From Candidatus Iainarchaeum sp. (GTDB lineage Archaea; Iainarchaeota; Iainarchaeia; Iainarchaeales; GCA-2688035): a stretch of DNA of 7,185 nucleotides. The stretch covers positions 1 to 7,185 of the forward strand of contig JAFGEM010000028.1 of assembly GCA_016931555.1 (NCBI GenBank). Reading direction: 5' to 3'. Shown here piece after piece: positions 1 through 5,950 of this stretch (positions within the stretch are counted from its first letter, which is position 1; every line of letters starts with the position of its first letter). The notes under the pieces are model-generated. The model had not been told where the DNA came from. It made no database searches and worked only from the letters and a program-made list of their open reading frames with translations. The position numbers were made by a program, and so were the translations under genes.

Positions 1-207
1 GCCTTTGCATTGTTCGTGTTAGTGGGATTAACATTTGACTTCGTCAAATTCAACTTAGACAGCTTTGCCCCGGTTATACTTGAACCAATTTCATACGCCG
101 TTATAGGGGGAGCCTGCCTATTGGGATTGGGCAAAACCCAAACCCAAGCAAGCCCCTTAAAACCAAAGCCCAAAATCCAACCCAAAAAAACGAATAAGCC
201 AAAGTAA
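1..207 (+). CDS. C-terminal end of a membrane protein of unknown function (5' truncated)
   Basis: The frame is open from the first base of the window to the TAA at 205-207, so this is the last 68 residues of a gene that begins upstream. Two hydrophobic stretches are visible, residues 1-14 and about 29-47 of the fragment, separated by a short segment with Asp and Lys. They are followed by a hydrophilic tail of about 20 residues rich in Lys, Pro and Gln (KPKPKIQPKK). This is consistent with two membrane helices and a basic, probably cytoplasmic, tail. A TTG at 10 could serve as a start, but nothing marks it as one and the reading frame continues upstream. I do not recognise the family, and the function cannot be inferred from this fragment. 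Confidence 0.6.
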   Translation, partial: AFALFVLVGLTFDFVKFNLDSFAPVILEPISYAVIGGACLLGLGKTQTQASPLKPKPKIQPKKTNKPK

Positions 208-230
208 AATCCCCCCAAAAAAACACACAA

Positions 231-244
231 AAACCTTTTTATTC
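231..244 (+). promoter_or_regulatory. Putative archaeal TATA promoter of the antiporter gene
   Basis: The A/T element CTTTTTATT, preceded by AAAC, is centred near 239, about 27-28 bp before the ATG at 267. That is the usual archaeal TATA-to-start distance, so the transcript probably begins at or within a few bases of the ATG. No Shine-Dalgarno sequence lies between the element and the ATG, which agrees with leaderless translation. A similar AACC-plus-TTTTTA arrangement lies before the deaminase gene at 6105-6119. Confidence 0.5.
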
Positions 245-266
245 ACAAAAACTGTTATTCTAATGC

Positions 267-1760
267 ATGTCTGCAGAAGTACAGGTACTGCCATTAACCC
301 TGATTGGCATAATCATCCTAATTGCAATTGGATTGAGCATCTTATCCAAAAAAATTGGTTTGAACCCTGTTTTGGGATACATTATTGCGGGATTTATTTT
401 GGGGCCTGTCTGGCTTAACATGCTGGACCCTACAAACCCTGCAACCTCTGCACTGATACACGGATTCAGCGAATTAGGATTATTCATTCTATTGTTTTAC
501 TTAGGGTTAGAGCTTTCCCTAAAAGATTTTATAAAAGCAGGGTCAAGCGCAATAGGCATTGCATTAGTCGATATGCTGTTTTCTGTGGGGCTGGGCTTAA
601 TAATTATGACGGTTCTCGGATTCGACTTTTTGTTTTCAGTCATAGTCGGAATGATGCTTTTCTCCACAAGCACTGCAGTAGTAGCAAAATTTGCGCTTGA
701 CAAAAACTTGATGGACAACCATGCAGCAAAGCTGGCAATAGCAATATTAATCCTCCAGGATTTTTTAGGCATATTACTGTTGGTTCTCATTACAAGCATG
801 TCCTCAACACAACAATCCGCGTTAAGCCTTGGAATTGCAGCGCTTGTATTTGCAGTTGCAACATTCTTTGCAGTATCACACCTCTCAAAGCTTGTTGAGG
901 GCTGGCTCAAAAAAAACAGGTTTGGGCATTCAATAGTTACGCTTTATGCCCTTGGAATAGGGCTTGTTGTAGCAACACTTGCAGATTTACTTGGATTGTC
1001 AATTACTCTGGGAGCATACTTTGCAGGCTTTGCTTTGGCGGAAACACAGTCAGGGCAAAAAATAAAGGCAGATGTTGGCTTCCTCAGAGACTTTTTCTTG
1101 GTATTCTTTTTTGTCGCATTCGGCTCAACATTATTCTTCAATCCTGTCACAGGGCAAATGGCAATTCCCGCTCCAAACGAATTACTGTTTCTTATTGGAA
1201 TGTGCCTTGCACTCGCAATAGGCGCAATAATAGCACATGGTGCGGCCAGCCATTTATTCGGAGGCTTTTTCGGTTTGAGCAGAAAAGATGCGAGCCTCTC
1301 CTCAATAATGCTTGTTCCGTTGGGAGAGTTTGTAGTAATAATTGCGACTGCAGCAGCGCTTGTTTTTTCAGGAACCGAAGCAACACTATTGTCTCCCATT
1401 GCATTTCTATTAATACTAATAACTGTAATAATTTTCCAGCCGCTTTACAATTCGCGGCATTTGCACGAAAGGCTATTCTCATTGCTGCCGCATCCCACAA
1501 AAGAACCCAAAAAAAGCGCGCTGAAACATCACACTCCCTATACACTGCAGCAGTTTGAGCAGATTGCACTGCACGGCTTTGTAATACTGTGCTTTGCATG
1601 GGTAGCAGTGCTATTGTATAGTGAGCTCCCTGATTTTGGCTTTCCACTGCCCCACAGCAGATTGTTGATAGGCATAATTATTTTCCTGTTTTTTGCATCT
1701 TATCCGGGGATGAAAGCATTGAGTGCACTGCGCAATATAGTAAGGCACGGGCTGCATTGA
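267..1760 (+). CDS. CPA2-family (Kef-like) cation:proton antiporter without an RCK domain
   Basis: This 497-residue polytopic membrane protein resembles the monovalent cation:proton antiporter-2 family, which exchanges K+ or Na+ for H+ across the cytoplasmic membrane. Family hallmarks are visible in order: the N-terminal helix and LGYIIAGFILGP (residues 36-47), ELGLFILLFYLGLELS (69-84), the unwound-helix segment FSTSTAVVAKF (132-142), and the ion-site pair Gln164-Asp165 in LILQDFLGI. Next come GAYFAGFALAET (249-260), the FFFVAFGSTLF segment (280-290) and PLGEFVVIIA (351-360). A QD pair, rather than DD or ND, is typical of KefB/KefC-type members, so K+ is a reasonable but unproven substrate. 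The usual antiporter core ends near residue 395. The remaining 100 residues hold a Lys/His/Pro-rich linker and two more hydrophobic helices (about 433-453 and 465-482), not a TrkA-N/RCK nucleotide-binding domain. The ATG at 267 fits the promoter distance. The gene converges on the next one with only 7 bp between. Confidence 0.9.
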   Translation: MSAEVQVLPLTLIGIIILIAIGLSILSKKIGLNPVLGYIIAGFILGPVWLNMLDPTNPATSALIHGFSELGLFILLFYLGLELSLKDFIKAGSSAIGIALVDMLFSVGLGLIIMTVLGFDFLFSVIVGMMLFSTSTAVVAKFALDKNLMDNHAAKLAIAILILQDFLGILLLVLITSMSSTQQSALSLGIAALVFAVATFFAVSHLSKLVEGWLKKNRFGHSIVTLYALGIGLVVATLADLLGLSITLGAYFAGFALAETQSGQKIKADVGFLRDFFLVFFFVAFGSTLFFNPVTGQMAIPAPNELLFLIGMCLALAIGAIIAHGAASHLFGGFFGLSRKDASLSSIMLVPLGEFVVIIATAAALVFSGTEATLLSPIAFLLILITVIIFQPLYNSRHLHERLFSLLPHPTKEPKKSALKHHTPYTLQQFEQIALHGFVILCFAWVAVLLYSELPDFGFPLPHSRLLIGIIIFLFFASYPGMKALSALRNIVRHGLH

Positions 1761-1787
1761 AAAAAAATTAGTTTATCTTGGATAAAC
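1761..1787 (-). terminator. Hairpin plus T7 terminator overlapping the end of the Cys-repeat gene
   Basis: On the minus strand GTTTATC, loop CAA, GATAAAC form a perfect 7-bp stem (plus-strand 1787-1771). It is followed immediately by the TAA stop codon and then seven T residues (1767-1761). This is a complete hairpin and U-tract arrangement, and oligo-T alone is enough to end many archaeal transcripts. The stem lies inside the last five codons of the minus-strand gene, so coding and termination signals overlap. On the plus strand the same hairpin is followed 7 bases later by T5 (1795-1799) and might also help end the antiporter transcript. Confidence 0.6.
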
Positions 1788-2427
1788 AGCCCTGTTTTTC
1801 CTGCTCGTCATCAAAAGAACTGCAGAGTTCTCTGGCTTTTTCAGAGTCAGAAGCAGATATTATTATTGCTTCACAAATAATTTTAGTGTTTTCATTTTTT
1901 GTTTCAGCACAGACTGCGTAAGCGCCTTTCGAATCAAAAAAAGCTGCTTTTTTGGCTATGGAAACAAGGCACTCGTCCAAATAAAATCCGTTCAAGTGCC
2001 TGCAAATTGAGATTGCCTTTTCTGAGGAAGAAAAACTTATTACTGCAATTGCAGTGAAGCATTCAGCTTTCCTATCCTGCCCTATTATCTTATTGCAAAT
2101 TGTTTCACTTTGAATAGGATCTGAATCTGCCATACTCTCAGCTGCATCAGCATAGCACTTGTCCCTATAAAAATCTTTAAGGGAAGCACAATTTTCAGAA
2201 TCCGCAATTGCCTGGCTTGTTAGGGCGGCAACTATTGTATTGTAACAGTCGTCTTCATTAAGGGCATTTTCCCTGCAAAAGTCAAGTATCCTATTACAAG
2301 TGCCCTTTGAAGAATTTTCCTCGATAAAATCGATTTGCAGGGAATTGTTTGGATAAACAACGAAGTACACTGCAACTGCCATTAGAATCACTATTGCGAT
2401 TAGCACTGGTTTTTTGTTTAACTCCAT
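1768..2427 (-). CDS. Membrane-anchored protein with six paired-Cys helical repeats, unknown function
   Basis: This 219-residue protein has one N-terminal hydrophobic helix (residues 8-25) preceded by Lys5-Lys6, so the rest probably lies outside the cell. From residue 44 on it has 13 cysteines. Twelve form a regular pattern, with first-position Cys at 51, 80, 111, 142, 173, 202 and second-position Cys at 61, 91, 123, 153, 185, 214. That gives six units of 29-32 residues, with 9-11 residues between the two Cys of each unit. Around them the units share short Ala/Ile-rich and Asp/Ser-rich segments such as DKCYADAAES and DECLVSIAKK, so each unit looks like a helical hairpin that a disulfide could staple. 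Cys44 is the odd one out. I do not recognise a named family; TPR- or Sel1-like solenoids are the nearest general shape. The gene is the second of an operon, 5 bp after the pilin-like gene. Its ribosome site GGTGAT contains that gene's stop codon. Confidence 0.82.
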   Translation of the reverse strand: MELNKKPVLIAIVILMAVAVYFVVYPNNSLQIDFIEENSSKGTCNRILDFCRENALNEDDCYNTIVAALTSQAIADSENCASLKDFYRDKCYADAAESMADSDPIQSETICNKIIGQDRKAECFTAIAVISFSSSEKAISICRHLNGFYLDECLVSIAKKAAFFDSKGAYAVCAETKNENTKIICEAIIISASDSEKARELCSSFDDEQEKQGCLSKIN

Positions 2428-2431
2428 TCAA

Positions 2432-2437
2432 ATCACC
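2432..2437 (-). promoter_or_regulatory. Ribosome binding site GGTGAT fused to the upstream stop codon
   Basis: Read on the minus strand, GGTGAT matches the 16S anti-Shine-Dalgarno complement and ends 4 nt before the ATG of the Cys-repeat gene. The TGA inside it is the stop codon of the upstream pilin-like gene. Termination and re-initiation therefore happen at the same place, which supports the chosen start and suggests translational coupling. Confidence 0.7.
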
Positions 2438-3392
2438 CTGACTCCAGCTTAAGCTCTGCTTTGTCAACGCGCGCATCCCAAATTCGTACTGAAAGCCCGC
2501 CGTCCTGCCAAACCAAATCCTGCAAAGGCACTTCAATCCATCCCTCATAACCGTTAGCAAAGCTTGCCACATTAGTACAGCTTCCGGGGCTCACATCATA
2601 ACACTCGCTGTTATCCATAAAAGAACTGTAAATTTTATATTGGTGCCAGGCTGAACTGTAACCGCCGTCCCTAATGTAAAGCCTTAACGTGGCATCATAG
2701 GTTGCGGGAGAATATCCTGCAACATCAAAGCGCAGTGCAAGTGCATCAAAATAACTTGAGCTTGTCCCATTAGCGTAATAGTTATAGTTTATACCACTGC
2801 ATGTGCTTGGGTTTACTGCCCATTGCCCGTCAAGCGATGAAACAAGCGAAAGATGGTTTTCCTGTATCTGGCAGCCTGTTCCTTCCCCCGGATCCTGATA
2901 TCCTATTGCTTCAACTGGATCAAGAGTTATTTCGGAAGCCGCTATTCCAACACCCTCTGATTTTCCAGTGCATTTTATTTCCTCGATTCTGTTGTATCCA
3001 ACAGCAGTCTTGTAATTTATTGAAACTATTCCCTTATATGATTCGCCGGCGCCTAAGCCTGTGTCCCCTGTTACTGTGAATTGCTCGCCGGCAGCAAGAG
3101 ACTCCTTGCTTATCCCGGGGGAACCGCTAAAATCCCCGCTGAATTCTGCAACAACATTGGAAATTGGCTTGCCTGTCCCGTTTTGCAGGGTCATTATTAA
3201 TGCGCCTTCCTCTGAAACAATGTGTTCAACACACAGCATTTGAGCTGTTCCTACACACGCTTCGGATTCACCAAAATTAGGAGACACAACAAAAAAGAGC
3301 ACTGCAGCAACGCTCACTATGAGAATCATTGCCCAGCCATAGGTCATTAGATACTCCATGCTAGCCTGAGCAGAATTACTGTTAGTATTCAT
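2433..3392 (-). CDS. Pilin-like secreted protein with class III signal peptide and large C-terminal beta-rich domain
   Basis: This is a 319-residue protein. The short polar leader ending at Ala8, followed by QASMEYLMTYGWA and a hydrophobic helix to about residue 37, is an archaeal class III (type IV pilin-like) signal. Cleavage is expected between Ala8 and Gln9 by an EppA/FlaK-type peptidase, with the helix packing into a pilus-like filament or staying in the membrane. Residues about 46-145 form a small beta-rich domain bounded by Cys54 and Cys141, containing NGTGKPIS and SYKGIVSINY. A longer domain follows (about 175-319), with ALALRFDVAGYSP, ATLRLYI, YKIY and EGWIEVPLQDL. Its layout recalls DNRLRE-type or carbohydrate-binding jelly rolls, but that is inferred from pattern only. 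At this length it is larger than a simple pilin, so it may be a minor, adhesive or tip subunit. It is the first gene of a two-gene unit and probably leaderless. No pilus ATPase, membrane-platform gene or peptidase is in the window. Confidence 0.82.
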   Translation of the reverse strand: MNTNSNSAQASMEYLMTYGWAMILIVSVAAVLFFVVSPNFGESEACVGTAQMLCVEHIVSEEGALIMTLQNGTGKPISNVVAEFSGDFSGSPGISKESLAAGEQFTVTGDTGLGAGESYKGIVSINYKTAVGYNRIEEIKCTGKSEGVGIAASEITLDPVEAIGYQDPGEGTGCQIQENHLSLVSSLDGQWAVNPSTCSGINYNYYANGTSSSYFDALALRFDVAGYSPATYDATLRLYIRDGGYSSAWHQYKIYSSFMDNSECYDVSPGSCTNVASFANGYEGWIEVPLQDLVWQDGGLSVRIWDARVDKAELKLESG

Positions 3393-3411
3393 TCAATATT
3401 AAAAATGAGTT

Positions 3412-3431
3412 CAGATATTAATAGTTTTCCA
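3412..3431. promoter_or_regulatory. Shared divergent promoter with a symmetric TATA-like element
   Basis: The 54-bp gap between the pilin-like gene (start 3392, minus) and the methyltransferase gene (start 3447, plus) holds one clear A/T element, GATATTAATAG at 3414-3424. Its palindromic core ATTAAT (3417-3422) is centred at 3419.5, exactly 27.5 bp from the first base of each start codon. On the minus strand it is preceded by GGAAAA, a good match to a purine-rich BRE. On the plus strand the flank TTCAG is a weaker BRE. Neither gene has a Shine-Dalgarno site, so both transcripts look leaderless. The minus direction probably has the stronger promoter. Confidence 0.5.
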
Positions 3432-3446
3432 TTACTGTAAATTATT

Positions 3447-4553
3447 ATGATTCCAGAGAACATTGCAGAGCTTGTTACTTTTGTTCCCAACAAGACAGAA
3501 CTTATACATAATTGGTTTTATTATAAGGAGGGTTTTGCAAAAAAATTTGTTGAATGGTGCATAAAAGAATTTGAATTAGAAGAACCGATTCTTGACCCTT
3601 TTTGCGGAGTGGGAACAACGCTGCTCACAGCAAAACAGCTTGGATTGGAAAGCATTGGATTTGATGTAAGCCCTCTCGCTGCATTTGTTTCCGAAGCAAA
3701 AACACGCAAATACAATACTGCAGAACTCGAAAAGCAGCTTGAAGAATTTGCAAAACTTTTGCCAAAGCAAATCGGAAAATTCCCAAACAAGCACATAAGA
3801 AGGTTGTTTCGGGAAAAAAATCTGGATGACATTTATTTTTATTACAAAAAAATTCAGGAAATTACTGATTCGCGCACGCGCAAGCTTTTCCTACTCGCAC
3901 TGATTGACACTACAAGCAGGGTAGCAAATGTAGTTAAAATCGGGGGATCATTGAGGAAGCAGAAGAAGCAAGAAATGAACGTAAAAAAGCTCCTGCTTGG
4001 AAAAATTCGCCGCATGATTGAGGATTTGAAAAAAACGCAGCTCCCTGAAATAGAGCCTGAAATTTTTGAGGCTGACGCGCGCATTACAAAGTTAAAAGAA
4101 AATTCAATAGGCGCAATTATTACTTCTCCGCCATACCTCAACAAAATCGAGTACACGAGCGTTTACAAAATGGAGTTGGGATTGTTTTTTGGGGAACAGG
4201 AAACAAAGCTGCGCGCGCACATTGCAGACGCTCCCAGCGGAAAGGATTTTGAAACAAAACTCCCGCTCATTGCGCGCGCGTATTTCGAGGATATGGAAAA
4301 AGCAATGCGCAACTGGTTCCACGCGCTAAAAGCAGGGGGAAAGGCAATCATTGTTGTTGGAGGCGGGTGTTTCCCTTATGAAACAATTGAAAGCGACGAT
4401 GAGTTGATTAAAATCGGGGAAAAAATTGGCTTCAAACTCTTGCAAAAGATTGTTGCGCGCAAAATATTGTGCATGCGCAACCGCACAATCAAAGTAGGAA
4501 CAGTAAGAGAAAGCTTAATTGTACTGGAGAAGCCAGAGCAAAAAGACTGCTAA
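3447..4553 (+). CDS. Putative orphan DNA methyltransferase (N4-cytosine/N6-adenine type)
   Basis: This 368-residue protein has the motifs of S-adenosylmethionine-dependent amino-methyltransferases. DPFCGVGTT (residues 50-58) binds the cofactor, with the acidic Asp73 of GFDVS as motif II. FEADARI (207-213) precedes the catalytic TSPPY (226-230), and GGKAIIVVGGG (297-307) is a later core strand. SPPY is usual in N4-cytosine enzymes, though N6-adenine enzymes can also carry it. Between motif I and motif IV lies a Lys-rich, helical segment of about 130 residues that may bind nucleic acid. The motif order (I first, SPPY later) is reversed relative to the common beta class, in which the SPPY half comes first. 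A structured-RNA methyltransferase of the Trm11/TrmG10 type is a less likely alternative because no THUMP domain is present. No restriction enzyme gene is adjacent. Twelve of 18 Arg codons are CGC, against 1 of 8 in the antiporter. The gene converges on the next with 9 bp between. Confidence 0.78.
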   Translation: MIPENIAELVTFVPNKTELIHNWFYYKEGFAKKFVEWCIKEFELEEPILDPFCGVGTTLLTAKQLGLESIGFDVSPLAAFVSEAKTRKYNTAELEKQLEEFAKLLPKQIGKFPNKHIRRLFREKNLDDIYFYYKKIQEITDSRTRKLFLLALIDTTSRVANVVKIGGSLRKQKKQEMNVKKLLLGKIRRMIEDLKKTQLPEIEPEIFEADARITKLKENSIGAIITSPPYLNKIEYTSVYKMELGLFFGEQETKLRAHIADAPSGKDFETKLPLIARAYFEDMEKAMRNWFHALKAGGKAIIVVGGGCFPYETIESDDELIKIGEKIGFKLLQKIVARKILCMRNRTIKVGTVRESLIVLEKPEQKDC

Positions 4554-4562
4554 ATAGGTTGG

Positions 4563-5432
4563 TTAGTGCACTGGAAAACATGTTTGGCTTCTTTGTTCCG
4601 CACTCTTTCCTGCGCAGAATTCTTGGGATGCATCCCAAAAACAGTCTCCAGTAGAACAATCCCCATTACTGCCATCGGGATCGCCTTGATTACAAGAGTC
4701 TTCTGTCGCAAACCTTGCGCAAAGAGCATCTACTATACTCTGTTCTGTAGCACCAGGGAGGGGGCCTGGTGGCCTAATAGAGGCAAGTAAAAAAACCACA
4801 GTGCATATAAGTGCAAACGCAAAAAGTAATGTCATATTTCTTTCCAGATTATTCTTTGTCTTTTCGTCTGTTTTCGAATGTTTTGTAAAATAAACAAGGA
4901 AAAAGAAAAGGAAAACAAAGCCCGCAATAATCAATGTAAAAATAACCGTGCCCGCATATAATCCTAAAAATGCCAGCCAACCAGGGTTTGTAAAAAAAGC
5001 AAGAGCGGATGAGAGGTTCAATGCCTGCTTTGTTGTAAACTTAAAATAAAATTTGAACAAAATAAAATCCAAAATTAAAATGGAAACAAACGCGACAGCT
5101 AAAAGCAAAGCCGATGAATAAACATAGACCCCCGCTTCAAACAAAAAAGAAAAGAGCATAGCCGAAAAAAAAGCAATCACATCCGCAATCAAACCAAGTG
5201 CGGTAACACCAAAAATTATTCCAATTATTTTTTCTATTTTAAAATTTTTAAAAAAAGAATCCAAAGAAAATTTTTGAACAAGAAACATTACAAGCGCGTT
5301 AAAGCCGGCATTTGCAATTAAAACAAAAAGAGCCAAACCAGGGAACAAAAAAATCTCAGGCCCCAGTATGTCAGCGCTCACAAGCGGCAGCAAAGCCAGA
5401 AAAGCAAGCAGAACAAAAAATATTTTTTTCAT
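4563..5432 (-). CDS. Polytopic membrane protein with signal peptide and Cys-rich C-terminal domain, unknown function
   Basis: This 289-residue protein starts at the ATG at 5432. A GTG at 5441 is in frame and would add three residues, but it overlaps the upstream stop codon and the putative ribosome site, so the ATG is preferred. Residues 1-20 form a signal peptide (two Lys, hydrophobic core, VSA before Asp21). About five or six membrane helices follow, roughly 28-52, 69-97 (possibly two), 103-129, 152-182 and 200-218. A cytoplasmic-looking charged loop (KHSKTDEKTK, 185-194) precedes the last helix. The final 70 residues are soluble, acidic and contain six cysteines (238, 247, 259, 264, 273, 285), including GDCFWDASQEFC. 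They are probably extracellular and disulfide-bonded, and the CFW-to-Cys spacing recalls PSI-like Cys-rich modules. I do not recognise the family. It is the second gene of a unit with the lipoprotein, possibly its membrane partner. Confidence 0.78.
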   Translation of the reverse strand: MKKIFFVLLAFLALLPLVSADILGPEIFLFPGLALFVLIANAGFNALVMFLVQKFSLDSFFKNFKIEKIIGIIFGVTALGLIADVIAFFSAMLFSFLFEAGVYVYSSALLLAVAFVSILILDFILFKFYFKFTTKQALNLSSALAFFTNPGWLAFLGLYAGTVIFTLIIAGFVFLFFFLVYFTKHSKTDEKTKNNLERNMTLLFAFALICTVVFLLASIRPPGPLPGATEQSIVDALCARFATEDSCNQGDPDGSNGDCSTGDCFWDASQEFCAGKSAEQRSQTCFPVH

Positions 5433-5436
5433 AAAA

Positions 5437-5441
5437 ATCAC
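5437..5441 (-). promoter_or_regulatory. Ribosome binding site GTGAT overlapping the lipoprotein stop codon
   Basis: On the minus strand GTGAT lies 4 nt before the ATG at 5432, the same spacing as the GGTGAT at 2432-2437. The TGA within it ends the lipoprotein gene. It decides in favour of the ATG over the GTG that overlaps it, and suggests coupled translation of the two genes. Confidence 0.6.
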
Positions 5442-5860
5442 GGCACTGTCCCCTGGCAGGTTATTATTGCCGTTTTCTCATAATCAAATTGGTCCAAATA
5501 TTCTATTGTCACAGAGCCTGAATATTGGTAATTTGCAGTGCAGGGAGAACCGCCGCAATCAGCAAGCACTTTTATTTCCTCTGCAGCGGGAATCGGAGTG
5601 TCCAAAGGGGCGCTGAGAGTTGCATTGCTCATGCTGTCTGCCCCGCTAAAATTTTGGATCTTTATCTGACCGCCTGTGCCGTTAATCAAAACTATTTCGT
5701 TAGGGCCTGTAACTGAAATATTGGATGAACGCGTAATAACGAGTTTCACTGGATCGGAACTTTGGCAGGTCACTCCTCCAGACGGCTCGCCCGGAGGAAA
5801 CATGCAACCACAAAGCCCGATAAACAAAATCAAAAGCAAGGGCAAAAATGTTTTTTTCAT
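5438..5860 (-). CDS. Putative lipoprotein with a beta-rich domain resembling the pilin-like protein
   Basis: This 140-residue exported protein has a signal peptide (MKKTF, then a Leu/Ile core) ending in the lipobox-like LCGC, so Cys19 may be lipid-modified and hold the protein on the outer face of the membrane. A Pro/Gly linker (FPPGEPSGG) follows, then a beta-rich domain from about residue 30 to the end with Cys32, Cys102, Cys107 and Cys135. Its order of short motifs (INGTGG, QNFSG, IPAAEEIKV, YSGSVTIEY, ITCQGT) parallels that of residues 70-144 of the pilin-like protein encoded at 2433-3392 (QNGTGK, AEFSG, AAGEQFTV, YKGIVSINY, IKCTGK). The two proteins therefore probably share an Ig-like fold. 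It is the first gene of a two-gene unit, and the next gene begins within about 8 bp of its stop codon. The transcript is probably leaderless. The function is unknown; a surface-structure subunit or a substrate-binding protein are possibilities. Confidence 0.78.
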   Translation of the reverse strand: MKKTFLPLLLILFIGLCGCMFPPGEPSGGVTCQSSDPVKLVITRSSNISVTGPNEIVLINGTGGQIKIQNFSGADSMSNATLSAPLDTPIPAAEEIKVLADCGGSPCTANYQYSGSVTIEYLDQFDYEKTAIITCQGTVP

Positions 5861-5881
5861 GAATCAAATTGCGCGCTTCAT

Positions 5882-5893
5882 GTATTTATTCTT
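5882..5893 (-). promoter_or_regulatory. Putative TATA promoter of the lipoprotein operon
   Basis: On the minus strand AGAATAAATAC is centred about 26 bp before the ATG at 5860, and no Shine-Dalgarno match lies in between. This fits a leaderless archaeal transcript for the lipoprotein and membrane-protein pair. The region upstream on this strand is A-rich. Confidence 0.45.
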
Positions 5894-5904
5894 TTGCAAT
5901 TAAA

Positions 5905-5950
5905 TTTTCTTTCTTTTTGGGCAAAGAATTTTTTTCTTTTCTTTGGGCAA
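5905..5950 (+). repeat. Pyrimidine-rich tandem pair, period 26 bp
   Basis: TTTGGGCAA occurs at 5916-5924 and again at 5942-5950, exactly 26 bp apart, each copy preceded by a T/C-only tract of 10 or more bases. The segment lies between the lipoprotein promoter and the hairpin cluster. It could be a binding site pair with a spacing of about two and a half helical turns, or slippage-derived sequence. Inverted CAAAGAA/TTCTTTG arms (5922-5928 and 5939-5945) also lie within it. Confidence 0.45.

Noticed and set aside
944..1647. Overlapping open frames of 118-151 codons on both strands inside the antiporter gene
   Set aside because: They lie fully within a gene with clear family motifs, have no promoter or ribosome site, and their translations show no recognisable domain.
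5433..5441. GTG at 5441 as the start of the polytopic membrane protein
   Set aside because: It would put the start codon inside the GTGAT ribosome site and upstream stop codon, and would place three residues before MKK. The ATG at 5432 has the same 4-nt spacing as the other coupled gene.
270..5585. Frequent CTGCAG hexamers (for example 271, 1349, 1823, 3719, 5581)
   Set aside because: Most follow from frequent GCA alanine codons after ACT or similar codons, so a restriction-related or regulatory meaning is not supported.
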